Shown here piece by piece: positions 43,334 through 52,509 of a DNA stretch of 64,000 nt. The first letter of the stretch is position 1. Each line of letters starts with the position of its first letter. The translations under genes and the position numbers were made by a program. The notes under the pieces were generated by a model. The model ran no database searches. It saw nothing but the letters and a program-made list of their open reading frames with translations, and was not told the DNA's origin. Source of the stretch: Brachybacterium sacelli. GTDB lineage: Bacteria; Actinomycetota; Actinomycetes; Actinomycetales; Dermabacteraceae. The stretch is from contig NZ_JAGIOD010000001.1 in assembly GCF_017876545.1 (NCBI RefSeq), forward strand, positions 1,426,001 through 1,490,000. The letters are read 5' to 3'.

Positions 43334-44959
43334 ATGACTACACCGAATCGTGCGGGTGCGACGCCCGACGGCGGGGCCGCACAAGGCCCCGGCCCCGGCC
43401 CGGGGCTGACCACCCGTCGCGGGGTCCTCGGCGGAGGCCTGGGACTGGGCCTGAGCGCCGTCCTGGCCGCCTGCGGTGACGGCGCGGTCCCGGTGCAGCA
43501 GGTCGACCTCGAGGGCCCGCCGCAGCAGGGCGGCACCGTCCGCGTCGGCTTCGTCGGCGGCGGCGCCTCCGACACCCTCGATGGTGCGATCGCCACCAAC
43601 CTCGGCGACATCGCCCGCGCCGTGAACATGTACAACACGCTGCTGTACTTCGATGACGACTACGTCCTCCAACCCCTGCTGGCCACCTCGGTCACCCCCA
43701 ATGACGACGCGACCGTGTGGACCGCCGAGCTGCGCGAGGACGTCTCCTTCTGCGACGGGCGGCCGATGACGGCCGAGGACGTCATCGCCAGCTTCGAGCG
43801 GATCATCGACCCCGAGGATCCCAAGAGCGGCGCCGCCGCCCTCGGCCATCTCGAGGAGATCGTCAAGACCGGGGAGCACACCCTCGAGTTCCGCCTGTCC
43901 ACCTCGGACACCGCACTGGACGAGGAGCTCGGCCAGTACACCTCGATCATCGTCCCGGCTGATTTCACGGTCGAGGACCCGGTGGGCACCGGCCCGTTCA
44001 TGCTCGAGAGCTTCACTGCCGCCCAGTCCACAGTGCTCACGCGCAACCCGCACTACTGGGGCGCGGACGGCCCGTACCTCGACGAGATCAGCCTGTTGAA
44101 CTTCAACGACACCGACGCGCTGATCAATGCGCTGCTATCCAACCAGGTCGACGCCGTCGCCCAGATCCCGCCGGCGCTCACCGAGGTCATCGCCTCCGAC
44201 GAGCGCATCCGGATCCTGAACTCCGAGACCGGCATGTACCTGCCCTTCACCATGCGCGTGGACAAGGCGCCCTTCGACGACGAGCGCGTGCGCCAGGCCT
44301 TCCGCCTCGCCGCCGACCGCGAGGGCATGGTCGAGCAGGTCCTCTCCGGCAAGGGGACCATCGGCAATGACATGTTCGCCGTCTTCGACCCCGCCTATCC
44401 CGACCAGCTGCCCCAGCGCGCCCAGGACATCGCCGAGGCGAAGCGGCTGCTGGCCGAGGCCGGGTACCCCGACGGCCTGGAGGTCGAGCTGGCCACTGCT
44501 CCCATCCAGGCCGGCGTGGTCGAAGCCGCACAGGTCTTCGCCGAGCACGCCGCCGACGCCGGCATCACCGTGACCATCAACCGGATGGACCTCACCGCCT
44601 ACTGGACGGATTACCTGGGGTACGACTTCTCGCAGTCGTTCTGGTACACCCGCAACTTCCTCGCCCAGGCGAACGCCGCCGTCACCCCCGGGGCTCCGTT
44701 CAACGAGACGCACTGGGACGACGAGGAGTTCAACGCGCTGGTCGAGCAGGCCCGCGCCGAGGTCGACGAGGCCGCTCGCGGCGAGCTCGTGCTGCAGGCG
44801 CAGCAGATCCTGTACGACCGCGGCGGCTACCTCGTCTGGGGATTCGCCAACCAGGTCGATGCCTACCAGGGCTACCTCGGCGGCTTCGTCGAGAACCGCA
44901 CGGGCATCCCGCTGTCAGGTTTTCGGCTGGACCGCGTGTGGATCGGAGAGACCAAGTGA
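43334..44959 (+). CDS. family 5 solute-binding lipoprotein, likely carnitine-type ligand
   Basis: The 541-residue receptor has a twin-arginine signal (TTRRGVLGGGLG) and lipobox LAACG. SBP_bac_5 features include VSFCDGRPMTAEDVIASF, VGTGPFMLESF and DERVRQAFRLAADREGMV. GAAAGGGG precedes ATG 43334. It opens an eight-gene run leading to carnitine-type catabolic enzymes, so the ligand may be carnitine or a derivative. That is inferred from context, as known carnitine importers are mostly of other ABC or BCCT types. Confidence 0.85.
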   Translation: MTTPNRAGATPDGGAAQGPGPGPGLTTRRGVLGGGLGLGLSAVLAACGDGAVPVQQVDLEGPPQQGGTVRVGFVGGGASDTLDGAIATNLGDIARAVNMYNTLLYFDDDYVLQPLLATSVTPNDDATVWTAELREDVSFCDGRPMTAEDVIASFERIIDPEDPKSGAAALGHLEEIVKTGEHTLEFRLSTSDTALDEELGQYTSIIVPADFTVEDPVGTGPFMLESFTAAQSTVLTRNPHYWGADGPYLDEISLLNFNDTDALINALLSNQVDAVAQIPPALTEVIASDERIRILNSETGMYLPFTMRVDKAPFDDERVRQAFRLAADREGMVEQVLSGKGTIGNDMFAVFDPAYPDQLPQRAQDIAEAKRLLAEAGYPDGLEVELATAPIQAGVVEAAQVFAEHAADAGITVTINRMDLTAYWTDYLGYDFSQSFWYTRNFLAQANAAVTPGAPFNETHWDDEEFNALVEQARAEVDEAARGELVLQAQQILYDRGGYLVWGFANQVDAYQGYLGGFVENRTGIPLSGFRLDRVWIGETK

Positions 44960-45915
44960 TCGCCAAGCTCATCGTCCGTCGGCTGGCCATCAGCCTCGTG
45001 ATCCTGTTCGCCGTCTCCCTGCTCATCTTCTGCGCCACGCTGCTGCTGCCCGGCGACCCGGCCCGGGCGATCCTCGGCCAGCAGGCGACCCCGGAGCGGA
45101 TCGCCGCGCTGCATCAGCAGATGCATCTGGACCAGCCCGCCTGGCAGCGCTACTTCTCCTGGCTGGGCGGACTGCTCACAGGCGACCTGGGCACCTCGGT
45201 CGCCTCGGGGCAGTCGGTCGCCGAGCTGCTGCGCGACCGGATCGGAGCCTCGGTGTTCCTCATGGTCGCCGCGGCGCTGATCAGCGTCCCGGCCGGCATT
45301 GCCCTGGGCGTCTGGTCGGCGCTGCGCCGCGGCCGCGCCGCGGACACCGCGATCACCGGCGTCTCCCTGGTGCTGGCGGCGCTGCCGGAGTTCGTCATCG
45401 GCATCGCCCTGGTCGCGTTCTTCTCCACCACGGTGCTGACCGTCCTGCCGGCGGTGACGATGTCTCCGCCGGGCAGTCAGGTGTGGGACTTCCCGAGCCA
45501 GCTGATCCTGCCCACCGCCGTCCTGGTGCTGGTGGTGACCCCCTACATCGCGCGGATGATGCGCGCGACCATGCTCGAGGTGCTCGACTCCGGCTATGTC
45601 GAGATGGCCCGGCTCAAGGGCGTCCCCGAGCGCCGGGTGATCCTGCGTCACGCCCTGCCGCACGCCATCGGCCCAGTCGCCCAGGTGGTCGCGATCCAGC
45701 TGGCCTGGATGGCCGGCGGCGTCGTCGTCGTCGAGTTCCTGTTCCGCTACCCGGGGCTCGGCCAGGCCCTCATCGACGCGGTCAACTACCGCGACGTCCA
45801 GGTCGTGCAGGCGGTGACGATGATCGTCGCGGTGATCTACGTGGTCGTGAACCTGCTGGCCGACATCGTCGGCATCCTGGCCAACCCGAAGCTGCGCACC
45901 GGAGGTGCCTCGTGA
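44956..45915 (+). CDS. peptide-type ABC importer permease (DppB-like)
   Basis: The 319-residue protein has DppB layout: helix 1 near residues 10-30, PGDPARAILGQQATPE and the EAA-like segment SGYVEMARLKGVPERRVILR. GTG 44956 overlaps the receptor stop (GTGA). It forms the channel with the next gene's product. Confidence 0.85.
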   Translation: MIAKLIVRRLAISLVILFAVSLLIFCATLLLPGDPARAILGQQATPERIAALHQQMHLDQPAWQRYFSWLGGLLTGDLGTSVASGQSVAELLRDRIGASVFLMVAAALISVPAGIALGVWSALRRGRAADTAITGVSLVLAALPEFVIGIALVAFFSTTVLTVLPAVTMSPPGSQVWDFPSQLILPTAVLVLVVTPYIARMMRATMLEVLDSGYVEMARLKGVPERRVILRHALPHAIGPVAQVVAIQLAWMAGGVVVVEFLFRYPGLGQALIDAVNYRDVQVVQAVTMIVAVIYVVVNLLADIVGILANPKLRTGGAS

Positions 45916-46832
45916 TGTCCCAGGCCACCACCCCCGACACCGAGCCGCGCACCGCGTCGGCCGCGCGCGGCGCCGCACCCGCCGTCCCGGATCGGCGCAA
46001 CACCGTCGTCACCCGCTTCTGGGCCCAGCGCCAGGCGAAGGTCGGCGTGGTGCTCACCGCGCTCGTCGTCGCCACCGCGTTCCTGGGGCCGCTGCTGCTG
46101 CCCTGGGCGACCGGCTACACCGCGACCGACTTCGCCGCCCGCCCCTTCCAGGGCGCCGGGCTGTTCGGCACCGACAACCTCGGCCGCGACGTGCTCTCAC
46201 GCTTCCTGGCCGGCGGCACCTCGCTGCTCCTCTTCGCGGTGATCGCCACCGCCGGCGGCCTGTTCCTCGGACTGCTGTTCGGGATGGTCGCCGCCTACAC
46301 CGGCGGCCGGCTGGACTCGCTGATCATGCGCGCCAACGACGTGCTGCTGGCGATCCCGCAGCTGGTGTTCGCGCTGCTGGCCATCACGGTGCTGGGCCCG
46401 CAGGCCTGGGTGCTGGTGACCGTCATCGCCGTCACCCACGCCCCGCGCATCGCCCGCGTGACCCGCTCGGCCACCCTGGACGTCATCAACGAGGACTACA
46501 TCCGCGCCGCGGAGATGTACGCGATGCCGCGGGCCCGGATCCTGTTCCGCGAGATCCTGCCCAACATCACCGGCCCGCTGACGGTGGAGGCCGGGCTGCG
46601 CCTGACCTACTCGATCGGCGCGATCGCCTCGCTGTCCTTCCTGGGCCTGGGCATGCAGCCGCCGGCGGCGGACTGGGGACTGATGATCAACGAGAACCGC
46701 ATCGCCCTGGCTCTCCAGCCCTGGGGCGTGATGCTGCCGGTCTTCGCGATCGCCGTCCTGACCATCGGAACCAACCTGATCGCGGACTCGATCGCCCGGG
46801 CCTCCGCGAGCGCGAACGTAGGGGAGAAGTGA
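45915..46832 (+). CDS. peptide-type ABC importer permease (DppC-like)
   Basis: The 305-residue protein has a Thr/Ala-rich N-terminus, FGTDNLGRDVLSRFLAGG after helix 1 and an EAA-type loop (EDYIRAAEMYAMPRARILFR). ATG 45915 is used here; an immediately preceding GTG at 45912 is an equivalent alternative. Its stop overlaps the ATPase gene start (TGATG at 46830-46834). Confidence 0.85.
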   Translation: MSQATTPDTEPRTASAARGAAPAVPDRRNTVVTRFWAQRQAKVGVVLTALVVATAFLGPLLLPWATGYTATDFAARPFQGAGLFGTDNLGRDVLSRFLAGGTSLLLFAVIATAGGLFLGLLFGMVAAYTGGRLDSLIMRANDVLLAIPQLVFALLAITVLGPQAWVLVTVIAVTHAPRIARVTRSATLDVINEDYIRAAEMYAMPRARILFREILPNITGPLTVEAGLRLTYSIGAIASLSFLGLGMQPPAADWGLMINENRIALALQPWGVMLPVFAIAVLTIGTNLIADSIARASASANVGEK

Positions 46833-48832
46833 TGTCGAGAGCACGCGGGACCGAGGTGACCCTCACGCCCACCGGCGCCCCGATGATCGAGGGCTCGGCC
46901 TGGCATGCCCAGGTCGCCGCCGGAGGGAACATCCTCGAGATCGACGATCTCCGGATCAGCACCACCGCCGACGGGCGCGACGTCATCAAGGGCGTCGACC
47001 TCCGGCTGCGCCAGGGCGAGATCCTGGCGCTGGTCGGAGAGTCCGGGTCCGGCAAGACGACCGTGGGGCTGGCGGCGCTGGGGCACTTCCGCCGCGGGCT
47101 GAGCCACACCGGCGGCACGGTCACGGTCCATCCCTCCCACGGCACCTCCCCTGCCGGGATGACGGACCTGGGGGAGGAGGCGCTGCGTCGCCTGCGCGGC
47201 TCGCGCGTCTCCTACATCCCGCAGGATCCGGCGCTGTCGCTGAACCCGTCCATCCGCGTCGGCGAACAGATCCGCGAGGTGCTCCAGATCCACGGCTTCG
47301 GGGCCGACGACGCCGAGCGGGATGCCCGCGTGCGCAGCGTGCTGCGCGAGGTCGGGCTGCCCGACGACGACGCCCACCAGCGGCGCTGGCCCCACCAGCT
47401 CTCCGGCGGCCAGCAGCAGCGCATCGGCATCGCGATGGCGTTCGCGATGTATCCCGACGTGCTGGTGCTCGACGAGCCCACTACCGGTCTGGACGTCTCC
47501 ACGCAGGCGGTGGTGCTCGAGACCATCCGGGAGATGACGCTGACGAACAACGTCGCCGGCCTGTACATCACGCACGACCTGGCCGTCGTCGCCGAGATCG
47601 CGGACCGGGTGGCGGTCATGCTCCAGGGCGAGCTCGTCGAGGAGGGCGGGACGCAGGGGGTGCTCGGCAGCCCGCAGCACCGCTACACCAGGACGCTGCT
47701 GGCAGCGGTCCCTGACCTCGCCGGCACGAACCGCATCGGCGAGTTCGAGGCCCGCCGCCAGGCCGTCGAGGCGGCCGAGCAGGCCGAGGCCGCCGAGCTG
47801 GCCCAGCGCGAGAGTGCGGAGGCGGACCGCACCGCGGAGGACGTGCAGGCAGCAGCCGGCGCGGCCGACGGTCCCACCCGGCCCGAGGCGTCTGACGGTC
47901 CCGCCCTGCCCGAGGCGGCCGACGCCACCGCCCGGCCTGGCGCGGCCGACGGCCCTGGCCGGCGCGGCGCAGCCGCCGAGTCCGCTCCGGAGCCGAGCAC
48001 CACGACGACCGGCTCCCTCCCCGCCCTCCGCCGCGCCGACGAGCCCGCCGGGCAGGACGCGGCCCCGGCCCTGACCGCCGGCGAGCCCTTGATCGAGGTG
48101 CGCGATCTGTCGCTGTCGTACGGAGACAAGCAGGTGCTCACCAGCGTCGACCTCACGCTGCGCACCTCGGAGTGCACGCTGCTGCTGGGGGAGTCCGGCT
48201 CGGGCAAGACCACGCTGTCGCGCGTGATCGCCGGGCTGCTGGATCACGGCACGGGACAGGTGCGCTACGACGGGGTGGATCTGGCGACCTCGACCCGGCA
48301 GCGCACCGTCGGCCAGCGCCAGGACATCCAGTACGTCTTCCAGTCCCCGTTCTCCTCCCTGAACCCCCGGCGCACGCTGGGCCAGTCGCTCGCGGTGCCG
48401 CTGGAGATGTCCGGTGAGCTGGGCGCGGCCGAGCGCCGGGAGCGGGTGCGCGAGGCGCTGGACGCCGTCCGCCTGGGCCGGTCGTTCTTCGAGCGCCGGC
48501 CAGGGGACCTCTCCGGGGGTGAGCGCCAGCGCGCGGCGATCGCCCGCGCTCTGGTGAACATGCCCCGCGTGCTCGTGTGCGACGAGATCACCTCGGCCCT
48601 GGATGTCTCGGTCCAGGCCAGCATCATCGACCTGCTCTCGCGTCTACGCGAGGAGCGGGGCCTGTCGATGCTCTTCGTCACCCACAACATCGCCCTGGCC
48701 CGGCACGTGGCCGAGCGCGTCGCGGTCCTCGACCACGGCGTGATCGTCGACGAGGGCCCCACCGACCAGGTGCTGACCGCACCGAGCCACGCCTACACCC
48801 AGGAGCTGCTGCAGAACGTCCCGACCCTCTAG
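46832..48832 (+). CDS. fused peptide-type ABC ATPase (OppD-OppF in one chain)
   Basis: The 666-residue protein contains two complete ABC ATPases. The first has Walker A GESGSGKTT near residue 70 and signature LSGGQQQRIGIAMAF. The second has Walker A GESGSGKTT near residue 453 and signature LSGGERQRAAIARAL. They are joined by an Ala/Pro/Asp-rich linker (~310-420) containing four 9-residue repeats. It supplies both nucleotide-binding sites for the upstream permeases. Fused forms occur in actinobacteria and proteobacteria, whereas the other peptide importer in this window keeps them separate. Confidence 0.9.
   Translation: MSRARGTEVTLTPTGAPMIEGSAWHAQVAAGGNILEIDDLRISTTADGRDVIKGVDLRLRQGEILALVGESGSGKTTVGLAALGHFRRGLSHTGGTVTVHPSHGTSPAGMTDLGEEALRRLRGSRVSYIPQDPALSLNPSIRVGEQIREVLQIHGFGADDAERDARVRSVLREVGLPDDDAHQRRWPHQLSGGQQQRIGIAMAFAMYPDVLVLDEPTTGLDVSTQAVVLETIREMTLTNNVAGLYITHDLAVVAEIADRVAVMLQGELVEEGGTQGVLGSPQHRYTRTLLAAVPDLAGTNRIGEFEARRQAVEAAEQAEAAELAQRESAEADRTAEDVQAAAGAADGPTRPEASDGPALPEAADATARPGAADGPGRRGAAAESAPEPSTTTTGSLPALRRADEPAGQDAAPALTAGEPLIEVRDLSLSYGDKQVLTSVDLTLRTSECTLLLGESGSGKTTLSRVIAGLLDHGTGQVRYDGVDLATSTRQRTVGQRQDIQYVFQSPFSSLNPRRTLGQSLAVPLEMSGELGAAERRERVREALDAVRLGRSFFERRPGDLSGGERQRAAIARALVNMPRVLVCDEITSALDVSVQASIIDLLSRLREERGLSMLFVTHNIALARHVAERVAVLDHGVIVDEGPTDQVLTAPSHAYTQELLQNVPTL
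47861..47968 (+). repeat. 27-bp in-frame repeat, four copies, in ATPase linker
   Basis: Units at 47861, 47888, 47915 and 47942 are each 27 bp (nine codons) and encode AADGPTRPE-like segments. Because the period is a multiple of three, copy change would alter linker length without frameshift. Confidence 0.75.
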
Positions 48833-48905
48833 GCCGGGACGGGGGCGAGCTCGACCGACCCGGTCACGGCCCGCCCCGCGCAGCGATCGACGCAGGGGAG
48901 ATGCA

Positions 48906-48919
48906 TTGCCGACATCGCA
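48906..48919. promoter_or_regulatory. operator candidate at the XRE-TetR gene start
   Basis: TTGC-CGACA-TCGCA shares both half-sites with the perfect TTGCGA-TTG-TCGCAA operator at 43255-43269. It overlaps the proposed TTG start and would permit autoregulation. Inferred. Confidence 0.4.
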
Positions 48920-50009
48920 CCACCTGACTACCGTTCAGTCCGTGACCGAAGAATCGCAAACGGGGGACGCCGACGGGGTCCGGGCCCGGGTCCGGACCTG
49001 CATCGCCGACTCCGGGCTCGCCCAGCGCGAGTTCGCGCGTCGCCTCGAGCTCGACGAGACCAAGCTGTCCAAGTCCCTGCGGGGGACCCGACGGTTCAGC
49101 CCGGCCGAACTGGTCCGGATCGCGACCGTCGGCGGCGTCACCGTCAACTGGCTGATCTCCGGCTCGGACTCCGCCAGCGGACCGGCCGCGGTGCCGGCGG
49201 CCGCCAGCCTGCCGCGCAAGATCCGCGAGACCCCGGAGCAGGTGCGCCGGCGCCAGGAGATCGTCGAATCCGGGTGGCGGCTGTTCGCCTCCCGCGGCCT
49301 GCACGGGGTGCGGATCTCCGAGATCGCCGCCGACTGCGGGGTCAGCACCGCCGCCGTGTACTACTACTTCGCCAGCAAGCGGGAGCTGTTCGAGGAGACT
49401 CTGCGCTACTCGGTCAAGCTCGCCTTCGATCGGCAGGTGGCCTCCCTGCACCTGATCACGGGCCCGCGTGAACGGCTCGAACACCTCATCGGGCTCCAGC
49501 TGCCCACCGGGAGCGCCGGCTCGCACGAGTTCTCGATCTGGCTGCAGAGCTGGTCCGAGGTCGCCGTCGGGGCCGGCTCCCAACAGAACCAGGCCGACGC
49601 CTATCAGCGCTGGTACCGCACCGTCTTCGACGTGCTGCGCGAAGGGCAGCAGGCGGGGGTGTTCGTCGCCGACCCGCTCGAGGACCTCACCACGCAGCTG
49701 ACCAGTCTGTTGGACGGCCTCGGCATCAAGGTGCTCGTCGGCACCCTCGGCGTCGAGCAGATGCGCACCCAGCTCCACCGCTTCATCGGCCGTGTCGTCC
49801 TCACCGAGAGCGAGACACCGCTCTGCCCCGCCCCCGGAACGAACGCTTCCTCCGAGACTTCGGAGACTTCTGAGTCCTCCGAGACTTCCGAGACTTCCGA
49901 GACTTCCGAGACATCCGAGACTTCCGAGACTTCCGAGACCACCCAGACCCCAGAGACCGCCCCGACCCCCGAGACAGACTCCACCCCGCACGAAAGGGAC
50001 CACCCATGA
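48906..50009 (+). CDS. XRE-TetR fusion transcriptional regulator
   Basis: The 367-residue protein has two DNA-binding modules. Residues ~25-85 form an XRE-type HTH ([23 protein letters not shown]). Residues ~107-160 form a TetR N-terminal HTH ([25 protein letters not shown]) followed by a TetR ligand domain. The C-terminus is a Ser-Glu-Thr repeat tail (~316-345). TTG 48906 has GGGGAG at good spacing; GTG 48942 is the alternative and would leave the operator-like repeat untranslated. It sits between the importer and enzyme genes and probably senses the substrate or a catabolite. Confidence 0.8.
   Translation: MPTSHHLTTVQSVTEESQTGDADGVRARVRTCIADSGLAQREFARRLELDETKLSKSLRGTRRFSPAELVRIATVGGVTVNWLISGSDSASGPAAVPAAASLPRKIRETPEQVRRRQEIVESGWRLFASRGLHGVRISEIAADCGVSTAAVYYYFASKRELFEETLRYSVKLAFDRQVASLHLITGPRERLEHLIGLQLPTGSAGSHEFSIWLQSWSEVAVGAGSQQNQADAYQRWYRTVFDVLREGQQAGVFVADPLEDLTTQLTSLLDGLGIKVLVGTLGVEQMRTQLHRFIGRVVLTESETPLCPAPGTNASSETSETSESSETSETSETSETSETSETSETTQTPETAPTPETDSTPHERDHP
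49851..49940 (+). repeat. 9-bp in-frame microsatellite, ten copies
   Basis: Ten tandem units of TCCGAGACT or close variants encode Ser-Glu-Thr repeats at the regulator C-terminus. The period keeps the frame, so slippage would change only tail length. Confidence 0.85.
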
Positions 50010-50902
50010 GCCGCAAGGTCATCCTCACCTGTGCTCTCACCGGAGCCGGTGACACCACCGGCAAGAGCGAGCACGTGCCCGTCACCCCCGAGCAGATCGC
50101 TGCCGACGCGATCGCGGCCGCCCGCGCGGGCGCCTCCGTCGTCCACGTCCACGTGCGCGACGTGGCGACCGGGCAGGGTTCCCGCGACGTGGAGCTCTAC
50201 CGCGAGGTCGTGCGCCTGGTCGGCGCCAGCGACGTCGATCCGGTCATCAACCTCACCGCAGGCATGGGCGGCGACCTGGTGATCGACCCCAGCGACCCCA
50301 CCGCGCAGCTGCCGGGCACCGACCTGGTCAGCGGCCTGGAGCGCCTGCCCCACGTCGAGCAGCTGCTCCCGGAGATCTGCACCATCGACTGCGGCTCGCT
50401 GAACTTCGGCGAGGGCAGCCAGATCTACGTCAGCACCCCGGACATGCTCCGCGAGGGCGCCGCTCGCATCAAGGAACTCGGCGTGAAGCCGGAGATGGAG
50501 ATCTTCGATACCGGCCAGCTGTGGTTCGCGAACGTCATGGTCGCCGAGGGCCTGATCGCCCCGCCGCCGCTGTACCAGCTGTGCATGGGCATCCCCTACG
50601 GCGCCCCGGCGAGCCCCGGACTGCTGAACGCGATGGTCCACCTGCTGCCCGAGGGCGCGCAGTGGACGTCCTTCGCGATCGGCCGTGACCAGCTGCGCTG
50701 GGTGGCGCAGTCGGTGCTGCTGGGCGGTCACGTCCGCGTGGGCCTGGAGGACAACCTGTACCTGCGCAAGGGCGTCAAGGCCACCAACGCGCAACTGGTC
50801 GAGGAGGCCGGGAAGATCATCGATTCCCTGGGCGATGCCGTGGCCACGCCCGACGAGGCCCGCGACATCCTCCAGCTCGACCGGAAGGCAGGTGCCGCAT
50901 GA
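50006..50902 (+). CDS. cdhC: beta-keto acid cleavage enzyme (BKACE), probable 3-dehydrocarnitine:acetyl-CoA type
   Basis: The 298-residue TIM-barrel protein has the BKACE (DUF849) zinc ligands in VVHVHVRD (near residues 46-53), a Glu/Asp-rich strand end and [13 protein letters not shown] near the C-terminus. BKACEs exchange acetyl-CoA with a beta-keto acid, giving acetoacetate and a new CoA ester. Beside a carnitine dehydrogenase and a thioesterase, the likely reaction is 3-dehydrocarnitine plus acetyl-CoA to betainyl-CoA plus acetoacetate. It overlaps the regulator gene and the dehydrogenase gene by four bases each. Confidence 0.8.
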   Translation: MSRKVILTCALTGAGDTTGKSEHVPVTPEQIAADAIAAARAGASVVHVHVRDVATGQGSRDVELYREVVRLVGASDVDPVINLTAGMGGDLVIDPSDPTAQLPGTDLVSGLERLPHVEQLLPEICTIDCGSLNFGEGSQIYVSTPDMLREGAARIKELGVKPEMEIFDTGQLWFANVMVAEGLIAPPPLYQLCMGIPYGAPASPGLLNAMVHLLPEGAQWTSFAIGRDQLRWVAQSVLLGGHVRVGLEDNLYLRKGVKATNAQLVEEAGKIIDSLGDAVATPDEARDILQLDRKAGAA

Positions 50903-51885
50903 CGGATGACGCCTCCACCCCCACTACTCCCGCGACGCCTGCCCCGGAGTCGATCACCACGATCGCCTGCGTCGGCATCGGCACCATCGGCGGCGGCTGG
51001 GCCGCCTACTTCCTGGCCCGCGGCTACCGCGTGCAGGCCTGGGACCCCTCGCCCGAGGCCGGTAACCGCGTGCGCCGATTGATCGACGCCGCCTGGCCCG
51101 CGCTCACCCAGCTCGGCCTGTCCGAGAACGCCGACCCCGAGAACATCAGCGTCCACACCGACCTCGCCGAGGCCCTCGACGGTGCCCAGTTCGTCCAGGA
51201 GAGCGCCCCCGAGGTGCTCGAGATGAAGCAGCAGCTGCTGGCGGACATCGATGCGCACGCAGCCGACGGCGTCGTGATCGCCTCCTCCACCTCCGGCTAC
51301 TCGATGACGGAGATGGCCGTGCAGGCGGCGAACCCCGAGCGGCTGGTCGTGGGCCACCCCTTCAACCCGCCGTACCTGATCCCGCTGGTCGAGGTGGTCG
51401 GCGGGGAAGCCACCGACCCGGCGGCCGTGCAGTGGGCCTCGCAGTGGTACGAGCACCTGGGCAAGTCCGTGATCACCATGGATCGCGAGGTGCCCGGCTT
51501 CATCGCCAACCGCCTGCAGGAGGCGCTGTGGCGCGAGGCCCTGCACATGGTCGACAACGGCGAGGCGACGGTCGAGCAGATCGACCGCTCCATCACCGAC
51601 GGCCCCGGCCTGCGCTGGCCCCTGCAGGGTCCGATGCTCACCTTCCACCTGGCCGGCGGCCCCGGAGGCATGGCCCACATGCTCGACCACTTCGGACCGT
51701 CCCTGAAGTCCCCGTGGACCCGCCTGGAAGCACCCGAGCTGACCGACGAGCTGCGCGAGTCCGTGGTCGCCGGCTGCGACGAGGAGGCTGCAGGGCGCTC
51801 GGTGCCCGACCTGGTCGCCGAGCGCGACCGGGCGATCATCGCCGTGCGCCAGGTGATCGACCAGCTGCGCCGGGACGCCGCGTGA
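50899..51885 (+). CDS. cdhA: L-carnitine dehydrogenase (3-hydroxyacyl-CoA dehydrogenase family)
   Basis: The 328-residue protein has an NAD motif GIGTIGGGW (near residues 26-34), QESAPE, IASSTSG and [19 protein letters not shown], then a C-terminal helical domain with [20 protein letters not shown]. This combination, rather than that of FadB-type enzymes, is characteristic of carnitine 3-dehydrogenases, which oxidise L-carnitine to 3-dehydrocarnitine. A Thr/Pro-rich N-terminal extension (1-20) is unusual. Translation is coupled to both neighbours by ATGA/GTGA overlaps. Confidence 0.85.
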   Translation: MTDDASTPTTPATPAPESITTIACVGIGTIGGGWAAYFLARGYRVQAWDPSPEAGNRVRRLIDAAWPALTQLGLSENADPENISVHTDLAEALDGAQFVQESAPEVLEMKQQLLADIDAHAADGVVIASSTSGYSMTEMAVQAANPERLVVGHPFNPPYLIPLVEVVGGEATDPAAVQWASQWYEHLGKSVITMDREVPGFIANRLQEALWREALHMVDNGEATVEQIDRSITDGPGLRWPLQGPMLTFHLAGGPGGMAHMLDHFGPSLKSPWTRLEAPELTDELRESVVAGCDEEAAGRSVPDLVAERDRAIIAVRQVIDQLRRDAA

Positions 51886-52328
51886 GCGCCCTGCCGGTCT
51901 ACCGCACCCCCGTGCGGGAGGACTGGATCGACTACAACGGGCACCTCTCCGAGGCCTACTACGTGCTCGTGTTCGGCTTCGCCACCGATCAGGTGATGGA
52001 CCGGATCGGGCTCGATGCCGCCTCGCGGGAGGCGGCCGGCTCCTCGCTGTACACCGTCGAGGCCCACGTGCGCTACCTGCAGGAGGTGGCCCGCGGCGCA
52101 GAGCTCGCCGTGACCACGACCATCGCGGGCTCGGCGGCCAGGAAGCTGCACCTGGCGCACGAGATGACCGTGGACGACGAGCTCGTGGCCACCGAGGAGA
52201 TCCTGTGCCTGCACGTCGCGGGGGAGCCGGCCCGGGCCGCGCCCTTCCCCGACGCGGTCGCCGCGCGGATCACTGAGCACGGGGCCGCGTCCGCGCCGGA
52301 CTGGATCGGGCGCGCGATCCGGATCTGA
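51882..52328 (+). CDS. cdhB: hot-dog thioesterase, probable betainyl-CoA thioesterase
   Basis: The 148-residue protein has the 4-hydroxybenzoyl-CoA thioesterase-like opening DWIDYNGHLSEAYYVLVF with the conserved Asp-x-Asn-Gly-His, and the VEAHVRYLQEV core. Known betainyl-CoA thioesterases of carnitine degradation have this fold and gene position. Glycine betaine would be the product. GTG 51882 overlaps the dehydrogenase stop. It is the last gene of the run. Confidence 0.8.
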   Translation: MSALPVYRTPVREDWIDYNGHLSEAYYVLVFGFATDQVMDRIGLDAASREAAGSSLYTVEAHVRYLQEVARGAELAVTTTIAGSAARKLHLAHEMTVDDELVATEEILCLHVAGEPARAAPFPDAVAARITEHGAASAPDWIGRAIRI

Positions 52329-52344
52329 CGCCCCCGCGGCCGGG

Positions 52345-52508
52345 CAGCACCTGCACCGCTCAATCTGCCCAGCTCGGGCTGTCCGCAGCACCTGCTGGGA
52401 CGGGTTGCGCGCAGCACCTGCTGGGACGCGGGTTGAGCGGCAGGGCAGCACCTACCGGGGCGGGCTGTCGGCAGCACCTGCCCGGTCAGTCTGAGTCGTA
52501 GTTGTGCG
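52345..52508. repeat. five CAGCACCTGC direct repeats (left array)
   Basis: CAGCACCTGC or a close variant (CAGCACCTAC at the fourth) begins at 52345, 52386, 52412, 52446 and 52472, usually followed by YGGGRCGGG. Spacing is irregular (41, 26, 34, 26). The 492-bp stretch 52329-52820 contains no gene. Confidence 0.7.
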
Positions 52509-52509
52509 A

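Noticed and set aside
49604..50794. 396-codon minus-strand frame with a Ser-Glu-Val repeat
   Set aside because: Antisense of the regulator tail and BKACE gene; the repeat is only the complement of the 9-bp microsatellite.
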